Positions 1-7,900 of a DNA stretch of 21,908 nt are shown here, piece by piece (the first letter of the stretch is position 1; each line of letters opens with the position of its first letter). The stretch is from positions 652,269 through 674,176 of the forward strand of contig BFEA01000576.1 in assembly GCA_003427395.1 (NCBI GenBank), in the 5' to 3' direction. Origin of the DNA: Chara braunii. Lineage: Eukaryota; Streptophyta; Charophyceae; Charales; Characeae. Below the pieces are notes generated by a model. That model was not told the origin of the DNA. It ran no database searches and was given only the letters and a program-made list of their open reading frames with translations. A program made the translations under genes and the position numbers.

Positions 1-120
1 TATCAGAGACGCGACGCTGGACCCGCTTTTCTGCAGATGATGCTCCTCCCTATAGGATGGAGCCTGCACATTATGGGGGCCTACTACCCAGGGTCGCTCT
101 TATTACCCCGCCGCCGGGTG
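1..120 (+). repeat. Dispersed repeat DR-A, copy 1 (left edge of window)
   Basis: The core GACGCTGGACCCGCTTT followed by a GATGATGCTCC-like block recurs at 15715 (+) and, inverted, at 4670-4738. The resemblance to the 15.7 kb copy seems to continue for about 110 bp, through a GTCGCTCTTATTACC / GTTGCTCCTATCATC block, with substitutions. The third copy lies between the end of LINE ORF2 and a 15-base poly(A) on the minus strand, so DR-A may be a retroposon 3' end. The left boundary is outside the window. No coding capacity is credible. Confidence 0.55.
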
Positions 121-152
121 GTATTGGCCGCCCTCCAGTTCAGCAAAAAGCC

Positions 153-166
153 GGGGGGGGGGGGGG
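153..166. repeat. Homopolymer G tract (14 G)
   Basis: Uninterrupted run of 14 G on the plus strand inside otherwise unremarkable sequence. Length is likely to be variable and error-prone in assembly. Confidence 0.8.
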
Positions 167-298
167 CCGGGGACAGGGATCATTGTACAAAACCGCATCT
201 ACTTACCGTATTGTCATAACTGTGTCAAGTATATGCGCCCACAACAACCGGAAATCAGTACTAATTACACCCCAACAATCACAAATGAAGTATAATTA

Positions 299-402
299 CC
301 GTTTTTCCCCGAACACGACGTACCCTTATCATAACTGTGTCGGACCGGAAACATGCATGTATACACCCATTATGAGGGTACGTGGTCTTCGGGTGAAGAC
401 GG
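299..402. mobile_element. MITE-1 copy a (non-autonomous TIR element, TA target site)
   Basis: The left end CCGTTTTTCCCCGAAC and the right end, read inverted, CCGTCTTCACCCGAAG are imperfect terminal inverted repeats of about 28 bp (inner part ACGTACCCT / ACGTACCCTC). The element is 104 bp and is flanked on both sides by TA (297-298 and 403-404) in the context AATTA / TAATT. It matches the better-preserved copy at 3424-3528 in length and ends, but its centre differs. There is no coding capacity. TA duplication and length fit Tc1/mariner or pogo-type MITEs; the superfamily is inference. Confidence 0.75.
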
Positions 403-512
403 TAATTACTCAAACTTCAATCGAGAGCGCAGAGATCGAGAAACTCTTCAGGATAACAAAATGCAATCGTGATAACGTGGATAAGCCACGCAATTCCCAC
501 TTTAAGGAGTAC

Positions 513-541
513 GGGCCTCGCCGCACTCAGGGCGTCCTCGC
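513..541 (+). mobile_element. MITE-2 terminal fragment
   Basis: GGGCCTCGCCGCACTCAGGG reproduces one terminus of the MITE-2 family (compare 821-946 and 3142-3263). No matching opposite end is visible within 150 bp, so this is a truncated copy. Confidence 0.4.
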
Positions 542-688
542 ACTAGCACAATCATAAATGCACCTGACCTCATTTACGGCCTTACTTTATGCATCTGGCC
601 GCAATTAAGTCAAGAAATAAGTAATAAAAAGGTGGTAGTGTGAGGATATGATATGCCCTCAGTTCCGCCTTTTTGAGGCAGACGACTA

Positions 689-812
689 CCGTCTTCCCCC
701 GAACATAATGCACCCTGAATCCCCCGAACATAACGCACCCCGAAAATGCATACAAGCTATCTTTCCGCTTCGGCACGGCCGTAATCAGGGTGCCGTCCTC
801 CGGTGAACACAA
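689..812. mobile_element. MITE-1 copy b, with a duplicated inner TIR block
   Basis: The left end CCGTCTTCCCCCGAACATAA follows a TA at 687-688 and equals the left end of the 3424 copy almost base for base. The inner TIR block CCCCCGAACATAAYGCACCC occurs twice in succession (about 696-715 and 721-740), a 25 bp internal duplication. The right end (AGGGTGCCGTCCTCCGG, about 787 onward) is badly eroded and no right TA is clear, so the right limit is approximate. MITE-2 copy a begins within about 10 bp. Confidence 0.65.
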
Positions 813-820
813 TTTGGGAG

Positions 821-946
821 CATAAGTCTCGCCGCACTACTCACCAAATACGAAAAAGACCATAGGTCGGGTGTACTTTTCCACGTTCTAGGGAGAAATA
901 CATTCTCGTTTTGCACATCTGGTGATGGTGCAGCGAGGCCCTATGA
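821..946. mobile_element. MITE-2 copy a
   Basis: The left part CTCGCCGCACTACTCACC and the right part, read inverted, CTCGCTGCACCATCACC form terminal inverted repeats of about 30 bp. The interior carries CACGTTCTAGG, which recurs inverted at 13975-13985, and the Cs and Gs bordering ATTCTCGTTTTGCAC match the 13841 and 3142 copies. About 125 bp, no coding capacity. No clear target duplication: CATA on the left and CTATG on the right continue the palindrome rather than repeat directly. Confidence 0.65.
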
Positions 947-972
947 CCTTGCAGTGGCGTCAATTCGTTTTA

Positions 973-1088
973 CCTTTCTGCGCATTCCCCCAAATACACC
1001 GCACCCTAATAATGAATGCATACGAACTGTTACTCCGGTCAGATACAAACATGGACGAGGGTGCGTAGTATTCGATGCATGACAGCGG
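973..1088. mobile_element. MITE-1 copy c (degraded)
   Basis: TTCCCCCAAATACACCGCACCC followed by AATGAATGCATACGAACTG and, later, GATACAAACATGGACGAGGG lines up along its whole length with the 3424 copy (TTCCCCCGAACATAACGCACCC, AATGAATGTACACAAGTT, GATACAGCCAAAATGAGGG). The right end GACAGCGG matches GAAGACGG with changes. A TA at 971-972 may be the left target site; the right one is lost. This copy shows that the 3424 interior, not only its ends, is a family trait. Confidence 0.6.
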
Positions 1089-1315
1089 CATTCGGCTGAC
1101 GCAGCGATGCGAACCTGTCCTCCATATATCTTCGGTGTATGCGATTGATCAAACACATCTACGGCCATGCGTGGTCGAATATCAGATGGCTACAAATCAC
1201 AACCTTCCGCATGACTGTCGCCTTTCGTGATAACCACGCCATCTCCGCAAACTGATAAGCCATCGCGTTGGAGAGACATGCCAGCGCGGAAGGATAGCAA
1301 CCGGAAATAAGAAAG

Positions 1316-1346
<31 letters not shown>

Positions 1347-1347
1347 G
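1316..1347. repeat. (GA)n microsatellite
   Basis: Near-perfect GA dinucleotide run of about 30 bp with one AA interruption. Confidence 0.9.
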
Positions 1348-1738
1348 AACGGCGCGTGAACAAAAAAGAAAGGACGCAGACGAAAAGGAATCCAACGAGG
1401 GAACCTGAACAATCTTAGGAGAAGCTGAGGCCGCCGCAAAATGATGGAAGGATGGCGAAAGTACGAGTAGTTAAGTTCCAGAGCGCGGCGCAAACTTTGC
1501 TACATACATACGGTCAGTAAAAAATTATCAGACTTCATATAACTGCTCCGGCCTAGACGAACAAAAAATGCGCTTGACAAACGGAGAGATGGCAACATAT
1601 AAAAATACGAGATGGAAATAGGGATGAGGCGACTGCGCACAGGGTGAGAAGGACACAGGAAGATAAGGTCGAACAAGTAGAGAAATGGAAAGAGAGGGAA
1701 GAAAGAGAAAAGGGTTAGACACAAAAGCACGAGATCAG

Positions 1739-1784
<46 letters not shown>
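1739..1784. repeat. Poly(A) tract of 46 bases
   Basis: Uninterrupted A run on the plus strand. The bases on either side (CACGAGATCAG and GTGGAACGCG) do not repeat each other, so no target duplication supports a retroposon tail. The 8 bp tandem repeat starts 30 bp downstream. Confidence 0.9.
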
Positions 1785-1786
<2 letters not shown>

Positions 1787-1813
1787 GGAACGCGCCACGC
1801 AGATAAGGACACC

Positions 1814-1901
1814 GTGCAAAAGTGCAAAAGTGCAAAAGTGCAGAAGTGCAAAAGTGCAAAAGTGCAGAAATGCAAAAGTGCAAAAGTGCAAAAGTGGAGA
1901 A
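1814..1901. repeat. 8 bp tandem repeat, unit GTGCAAAA, about 11 copies
   Basis: Units start every 8 bp from 1814. Most are exact; variants are GTGCAGAA (1838, 1862), ATGCAAAA (1870) and GTGGAGAA (1894). Because 8 is not a multiple of 3, all three frames read through related Lys/Val/Gln/Cys strings, which explains overlapping spurious open frames. Confidence 0.9.
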
Positions 1902-2716
1902 GTAGGCGAAGGAAACTGGATGATAGGGCAAGCAATCAAAAGGAGGAGGAAAGAGAGGGCGGAAAAAAAGGAGTAAGGTGGTAAAGCAAGAAGGAGGAAG
2001 AGAGATGAACAGCGAGACAGACACAAGGGGAAAACGGGATGCAAAAAAGCACAGTAGGATGAGTAGGGTACTAAGATTTGCAAAGGAGAAGACGAACTTT
2101 CAGACGAAGAGAAGGAAGCCTGCAGTGCAGTTTTTCCACATCGACATGAAGAGGCGTTGAAGCAACAAATGGACAAGGGAAAGAGGGTAGCGGGTGGGAA
2201 GAAAAGGCGGGGGTATTAAGCGACTCGCAAAGCAGGGGTCTCGCTTACCGTACTGCAAACTTCACGAAATCAGCAGCATCTCTCGGGTATTTTTCGGGAC
2301 GACTCCCGCCGTGCAATGGCAGCGGAGATAAAGAAATACGTGTTCTTGCGGGCTCGCCTATGAAGAAGACGAAGCAACTCTGCTGAGTCTGTCACTCCGG
2401 CGGGAAAATACGCTGTGTTGCAGTCGACGACTCAACGACCACAACACAAAAAAAAACGTTATGGAGTATGTACACTATGCTCAAACTGCACACTGTCGCT
2501 AGTTCGTGAAAAGAGGTGGTGCATTTTTTCCCTTCACCTTCAAACACCGCCCAGAGGACGCGCCGGTATGCCCTCAGTCCTCCTCCTCCTCACCATCCCC
2601 CCTCCCCTGTCGGACGACGGAGGCGGGCTGGATGAGAAAAGACTTGTCAAAATGTAGGACTCTCTTTCGTCGCCATCCTGTCTCCCGTGCTGGTGGCCGG
2701 CTTAGGGTCAAAACGT

Positions 2717-2734
2717 TCTCTCTCTCTCTCTCTT
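2717..2734. repeat. (TC)n microsatellite
   Basis: Short CT dinucleotide run ending in TTTT. Confidence 0.8.
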
Positions 2735-2877
2735 TTCGCGAGGGGTCAACTTTCAGCCGCTCGATCCCCCGCCTTCCTGCCGCCAGCCCCTCCTTCCTTC
2801 CGCCAGCCCCGAATCTGTGGCGGGGCTTCCGAGCCGCTAACGCAAATTCCGAGCCACTGGTATACTCAGCGCAAAGC

Positions 2878-2929
2878 GCGCCATCCTCAAAAAATAAATA
2901 ATAAATAAAAAATAAAAAAGCGCCATCCT
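2878..2929 (+). repeat. A-rich tract flanked by direct repeats (possible tail-only retroposition)
   Basis: An (AAAT)n-like tract at 2889-2919 lies exactly between two copies of GCGCCATCCT (2878-2887 and 2920-2929). The arrangement resembles a target-site duplication around a poly(A) tail with no body. A tandem duplication is the alternative. Confidence 0.45.
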
Positions 2930-3141
2930 TGCAGCAGCAGCTGCTTGAGGGTCGAGGCTCAGTTTACCCGTTGTTTCCAATCCTAGCCGTCTATGTTTGC
3001 AATCGACGGTCGCAAGAAATAATAAACAATTTGGGCAAAGCCCGAAAGAAAAGAAAGAAAAAAGCACAACGATGACCGCGCCCGCGTGGAATCCGCGACA
3101 TGCGAAGCGCGTCCCCGCAGTGTTTCCGCGTTGCCACCTAC

Positions 3142-3263
3142 GGGAATCGCCACACCACTCTCGCAATGTGCAAAATGAGAAAGAATTTCATGCTAGAATA
3201 TGGCCAGATGCACTCGCCACATTTTTGTCTTGTTCACAATTCGAGAGTGGTGTGGCGAGGCCC
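3142..3263. mobile_element. MITE-2 copy b (122 bp)
   Basis: The left end GGGAATCGCCACACCACTCT and the right end, read inverted, GGGCCTCGCCACACCACTCT pair over about 29 bp. The interior GTGCAAAATGAGAAAGAATTTC matches the inverted interior of the 13841 copy, and the length of 122 bp is identical to that copy. No coding capacity. Target duplication is not evident. Confidence 0.8.
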
Positions 3264-3304
3264 TGCGCGCGCTATGGATTTCGGGCCCAGTGCGCCGACA
3301 TTTT

Positions 3305-3341
3305 GAATGCATCGGGAAACATCCGATGGGCAGATGCATTC
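3305..3341. repeat. Small nested inverted repeat
   Basis: GAATGCATC (3305-3313) and GATGCATTC (3333-3341) are perfect inverted copies. Inside, CATCGG and CCGATG offer a second pairing. Probably incidental or part of an eroded element; no function is inferred. Confidence 0.5.
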
Positions 3342-3350
3342 GAACTCTTG

Positions 3351-3416
3351 ATGGATGGCGAGTGTTTTGTTTTTTTTTTTTTGTTTTTTTTGTTTTTGGG
3401 ATGGATGGTGAGTGTT
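3351..3416 (-). repeat. T-rich tract flanked by a 16 bp direct duplication
   Basis: ATGGATGGCGAGTGTT (3351-3366) and ATGGATGGTGAGTGTT (3401-3416) differ by one base and bracket a T-rich tract of about 34 bp (A-rich on the minus strand). This is the second case here of a tail-like tract bracketed by a direct repeat (compare 2878-2929). Confidence 0.5.
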
Positions 3417-3423
3417 GCAACTA

Positions 3424-3528
3424 CCGTCTTCCCCCGAACATAACGCACCCTTAAAATGAATGTACACAAGTTATATTTCGCGCCCGATACAGCCAAAATG
3501 AGGGTGCGTTGCGTTCGGGGGAAGACGG
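3424..3528. mobile_element. MITE-1 copy d (best preserved, 105 bp)
   Basis: The ends are CCGTCTTCCCCCGAAC on the left and exactly its reverse complement on the right, continuing into AACGCACCCT on both sides for about 28 bp of terminal inverted repeat with two mismatches. TA precedes (3422-3423) and follows (3529-3530) the element. The interior is AT-richer with no reading frame of note. The same ends recur at 299, 689 and 973. TA duplication suggests Tc1/mariner-like mobilisation, but no transposase is present in the window to confirm the superfamily. Confidence 0.85.
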
Positions 3529-3611
3529 TAGGCCGTATGCCCTCGCTGCACAGGTAGCCTAATGGGAAAGGAAAAGGACAAACAAAATAGCAATGGAATC
3601 TCCCGCCATGT

Positions 3612-3645
3612 CACGTATTTGGTGTGTAGCGAGGCCAGACCCTAT
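3612..3645. mobile_element. MITE-2 end fragment
   Basis: CACGTATTTGGTGTGTAGCG and the following GAGGCC match the right end of the 821 copy read inverted (CGTATTTGGTGAGTAGTGCG) and the end at 14020-14048. It directly abuts the next MITE-2 copy, so it is a relic cut by or joined to that insertion. Confidence 0.45.
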
Positions 3646-3760
3646 GGGCCTCGCCCCAGATGCCTAAACTGGAGGACGTATCTTATACTATACCGTGGAA
3701 AGATACATCCGCAAGAGTATTTTGGCTTTTACCTGCTTGATGAGTGGTCGGGCGAGGCTC
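3646..3760. mobile_element. MITE-2 copy e (degraded)
   Basis: The left end GGGCCTCGCCCCAGATG and the right end, read inverted, GAGCCTCGCCCGACCACTC form imperfect terminal inverted repeats 115 bp apart. The interior AAAGATACATCC resembles the GTATCTTTCC block of the 13841 copy. Degenerate relative to copies at 3142 and 13841. Confidence 0.5.
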
Positions 3761-4223
3761 GCCACACGGGCTGCCGAAACTCCCAAGAGTGGAACGCCTG
3801 GTGGGCGGGGGGAAGGACCGGCACGCGAAGTCAGGGGCTCTCTTGGCACCTGCGCTGTTCATGCGGCTTGAGCTTATGCGTGACCTAATTTCACCATAGC
3901 TATCCTACCTTCTACCATGTGTGGAGAAGGTCCCCATTGGCCTCATGTGCCTTCCTGGGCTGCTTGGCGCCCCCCACCTAAAGATAGACCATTGGATCCC
4001 CCGATCTGCATTGAGCAGAGTCTGCTGATGTTGGTAGGGGAGGGGACCTGAGGGGAGGCACAGGGATTGGTCCTGTTGGCATGGTCCCTAATGCTACGGC
4101 CTGTCCCCTACCCGGCATGCGAGCAGCCCCCGCATGTTCTCTTGTGAACAAGGTTCTGGCTGCTATGCCTACAATTAGGAGTAGTGGTAGGTTCGTAGTG
4201 TGAGGTGAAATTGAGAGACTGAA

Positions 4224-4226
<3 letters not shown>
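3761..4226. other. Unassigned interval
   Basis: No gene, repeat family member or RNA gene is recognisable. The sequence is of mixed composition with C- and G-runs, and no reading frame shows family motifs. Confidence 0.5.
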
Positions 4227-4280
<54 letters not shown>

Positions 4281-4298
4281 TCACAAACAGAACTGCCC

Positions 4299-4360
<62 letters not shown>

Positions 4361-4374
4361 CACAAACAGAACTG

Positions 4375-4445
<71 letters not shown>
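4227..4445. repeat. Composite AT microsatellite with two interspersed 17-mers
   Basis: Three (AT)n blocks (4227-4279, 4304-4358, 4378-4445) are separated by spacers that each contain the same 17-mer CACAAACAGAACTGCCC (4282-4298 and 4361-4377), 79 bp apart. So a unit of AT block plus spacer has been duplicated. The third block continues into the minus-strand SINE at 4446-4605 and may have started as its tail. Confidence 0.9.
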
Positions 4446-4446
<1 letters not shown>

Positions 4447-4605
4447 AAAAGGGGTGACGGTCTTGAGATATGATCATTGAGCTGACCGGCCCCAAGCAAT
4501 TCATTAGTACTCGGTTTTACTCGTCAAGGTCCATCATCGCGATTCGAACACAAGTCTGTATTTCAACAGTTCACGGGTGTACCCACTGAGCTAGGCTCTT
4601 GGGTA
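4446..4605 (-). mobile_element. tRNA-derived SINE, family SINE-1, copy a
   Basis: On the minus strand an RNA polymerase III A box TAGCTCAGTGGG (4593-4582) and a B box TGTTCGAATC (4550-4541) are 53 bp apart end to end, the spacing of a tRNA gene. The acceptor and D-stem pairings are not kept, so it is not a functional tRNA. The unique body continues to about 4446 and ends in the AT-rich tail above. A second copy of the head lies at 18150-18235 on the other strand (GCCTTACTCAGTTGATACAC versus GCCTAGCTCAGTGGGTACAC). Resemblance to tRNA-Phe around the GTGTTCGA block is possible but not firm. Confidence 0.7.
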
Positions 4606-4644
4606 AATAATTTTTTTTCTGACACCTGTCGAAACTCTTTGGAG

Positions 4645-4659
4645 TTTTTTTTTTTTTTT
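4645..4659 (-). repeat. Poly(A) on minus strand (15 T on plus), possible LINE 3' end
   Basis: A 15-T run about 300 bp beyond the last recognisable ORF2 codon. Its position and orientation fit the poly(A) tail of the minus-strand LINE; another element could own it. Confidence 0.5.
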
Positions 4660-4669
4660 GACAGAATTT

Positions 4670-4738
4670 GCTCCTTCTATTTGTGGGGAGCATCACTTGT
4701 TGGAAAGCGGGTCCAGCGTCCCAATTTGAAATAGATGA
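4670..4738 (-). repeat. Dispersed repeat DR-A, copy 2, in the LINE 3' region
   Basis: On the minus strand AATTGGGACGCTGGACCCGC and the following TTTCCAACAAGTGATGCTCC match the repeats at positions 1-52 and 15706-15755, both plus strand. It sits between the ORF2 end and the 15-A run, so it is a candidate LINE 3' UTR segment. Confidence 0.6.
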
Positions 4739-4955
4739 GGTCGGGGTCCTCACAGTCTACCCGAGAGTAACAAAAGAATGTACAGCAAAAATAAGGAAAC
4801 GTTGCCACAAAGAATCTAAAAACCTTGTCTAAGCTGCGGTTCGTAAGGGAAGCTTCAGTCTAGCAGTAGGGAGTTAGGTCCTCACGTTTAAAGGTACCAT
4901 CAGTATAGATGAGTTCTGAGGGGATGGGAAAGGAGACATATCAGATAGATGTAGA

Positions 4956-7900
4956 TCATGGGTTACTACTGGGATGGTTCCACAGGAGGTCAATATAGCA
5001 CAGTCTGTTGTCATCAGATAAAACCGCCCATTTGTAATGCAAGGACCATTTGTGACGGAAGGCATGCCTTGCCAAGTCCGTTGAGGCTGAACTCTTTCTA
5101 ATATTGTGCCAATCTGCTGTGATATCTAACCGGATGGACTGCTTAAGTTGTGTCAGTAAAGAGGGAAGGGAGGCATGTTCCTTCAGAAAACGCTTGTCCC
5201 TCCTTGCTAACCAAAGATTCCAGAAAGCTCGTTCCCTGAAGTGTTGAGCTACTTCACCCAGTTGATGCTTGTGGAAACGAGGGTTGAGTCTGCCAGTAAC
5301 AACATAGTCTTGGTTCCAGAAGTCCGGTACTGTGTAGGCCTTGTACCACCATGAGTTCAACTCGTCCCAAAAACCTCTGGCAATGACGCATTCCCACCAC
5401 AGATGGAGCCAGTCTTCTAAGGAAGGATGGGAGCAGGCTTCGCAGTGAGTAGGTATGTCCAAACCTTTCTCAGAACACCACATCGCAGTAGGGACGCATG
5501 AGTGGAAGTGAAGCCACTGTAGGCCACCCACTTTGGATTCGATGGATGAGAGGATAAGATGAATATAGAATAAGGTCCAGTTGGGGAGAAGCGGTTTGAG
5601 TTTGAGGGACGATACTCTGCGTTGCCAGCCAACGAAGAGACTTACCTGTAGCTTTTGAGGGTTTGAGGGGAAATATCCCATCTTGGCTGAGTATTCTGAG
5701 AGAGGTATCTTGGTCGTTGCATTATTTGGGCCAGTCACATTCCAACCGTATTTGCAAATGTCTACTTTCCAGTCCTTTATGGGGACTGCCTCCATGATGA
5801 ACTGGACAGGTGTTCCCTCCTCTGCGTTACTCTTCTGACGAATCCGCACTCCCTCGAACTCTTCTAGGGATATTGACTGAGTTTCTCCGGATTGTAGCAG
5901 TCTGGTCCCCTCCATGGACCACTCGGATGCTTCCGCAGTCCCATCTGCACTTACTTTGTCGATTCTGAAGAAGAGGTGTGATGAAGTAGGGTGTTTGAAC
6001 CACTAATTCTCCTTGTAACCCCTGGTTGTATCTGTAAGTATGAAAAGCCAGCTTGAAGGAACTGCTGCCATGAGTTCTTTGAGATGATCCTCAGTTCGAT
6101 GCAGACCCGATAGGAGATGTTTGAGATCAGTTGCTGTCTTCCACCGACCATGTTCGCTGTCCCAGATATGATGAATTAGCCAGATCCCTCTCTGCATCCA
6201 CTTCATACCGAAGTTACCAGGCGCTTTGGAGACCGAGGAGGGGAGTCCATAATTGTTGCGGATAGCGGTGTTCTCAAATAGACAGGTATTGAGTACTTCT
6301 ATTCTTGTTACCGGTTCCTCCAGGATTTGGGGGAACATTTTTCCCCACGCCTTTAGAATACCGTGCCAGGTTCTGCCTACCGGTCGCGATATAAAGGGAT
6401 GCATTAGTAATGCATGCCAGACAACTTCTGGGTCGGACAATTACCAATCCTTAGTGAGAAAGTACTTAGTAATGTTTATCCATGGTTGTTTCTCAGCGGT
6501 GCAGAGTGCCCTTACAGGCCACTTTGCTAAGAGGGCGCAGTTTTGGGTTACTGGGTTTTTTATCCCGAGTTTCCATGCTTTCTTCTTTTCTGTGATCATC
6601 TTCCAACTGACCTTGCTAAGTACTGATTGGGCTTCTGAGTCCCTTTTCCACAAAAGGCGGGTTAGGAAACGCCTGATGTTAGTGGCTGAAGTGGAACTTA
6701 TTGTGCGGATTGAAAGAATATATCAGATTTTAGAGGAAATGAAGGTGTTAATTACCATAGCTCTACCCATTAGTGAAAGAAATCGGGTTGTGGACCAGGT
6801 GGCGCATGCATCTCTAATTCTGTTCCCTATGATAGAATCTTCCACTGGAGAGGGGTCTTCGAAGGACACTTGGATCCCCAGGTACCTTTCGACGTCTATG
6901 TTGTGCTTCACGGGGATTCCCAGATCCAGAGCCAAGGGCTGACCTTGAGGGGTGACTTTTGCCAGCTCACCCTCATTTCTGAGGCGGTTTCGTATGCAGA
7001 GAGACAGTCTTCCAAGGCTGAGACGTAACTTGGTGAATTTTCAGAAATTGCGGAAAAGTCATCAACTAATGCCGATACCTTGATGGATACAACGGGGGAT
7101 ATGCATAGGCTAACAAAATTGGGGTGATTTCTCACCATGTTGAGGAATACTTCCAATTGGACGATAAACAGGGTTGGGACTAGTGGGCAGCCATGTCGTA
7201 AGGATCGTGTTATCTTGAAGGAAGAGGAGGGGTGACCAGTGACGAGGATTCTACCTGAGGAGGCACTGTATAGTGCTTTGACAAAGTTCCTGAAGTTGGA
7301 ACGTACACCCACTCTTTCAAGAGTGGCTTGGACAAAAGTCCAATTAACCCTGTCATAAGCTTTCTGGAAGTCTATTAGGATGACAATTTTGTTTAGGTTG
7401 TGTTGCTTGATCCAATCTATGGATTGGGATATGGTCATTACATTATCAAGTACTTGTCTCCCTGGGACGAAACCTGACTGATCCGGGTGTACTAGTTTAG
7501 TCAATGGAGGATTAATGCGACGAGCTAGAGTTTTAGCTAGTATCTTCCCATGGACGTTGAGGAGGGATATCGGGCGGTGATTTCTTACATCAGATTTGTC
7601 ACTTTTTTTTATAGAGGAGCGTAATTATTCCTTCTGCAGTCTGGGGACCTAGAGGTTGTCCATTTAGGATATTGTTAAAGATTCTGAGGAGGTCCGGAGC
7701 TAAGAGGGACTAGAATATGCAGTAAAATTTTACAGGTAAGTCATCGGGCCCTGGTCATTTGCCCTTGGTCATACTGTGGACTGCTGCAGTAAGTTCTGAA
7801 ATGGTTATGGGAGAGTCCAGAGAAGAGGATTCACAGTCTGAGAGGATGCGATGTGTTGATCCCCAGAGGAACTCCTCTAGGGTCTAGGAGGGGGGGATCA

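Larger units (their letters stand above)
1089..2716. other. Gene-less, polypurine-rich stretch
   Basis: No gene is recognisable. From about 1280 to 2170 the plus strand is strongly purine-rich (GAAG, AGAGAA, GGAAG strings) and contains a GA microsatellite, a 46-base poly(A) and an 8 bp tandem repeat, each listed separately. Long open stretches on the minus strand here translate to Ser/Leu/Phe/His strings, the expected product of pyrimidine-rich DNA, and are not credible genes. Bases 2175-2716 show nothing I can name. Confidence 0.6.

Noticed and set aside
1500-2176. Long minus-strand open frames rich in Ser, Leu, Phe and His
   Set aside because: They are translations of pyrimidine-rich DNA, including a 46-base homopolymer and an 8 bp tandem repeat; no family motif is visible.
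4108-4504. Ile-Tyr repeat proteins
   Set aside because: These are translations of the AT microsatellite.
6253-6942. 229-codon plus-strand open frame inside the LINE
   Set aside because: It is antisense to ORF2, whose minus-strand frame carries recognisable LINE sequence; a shadow frame.
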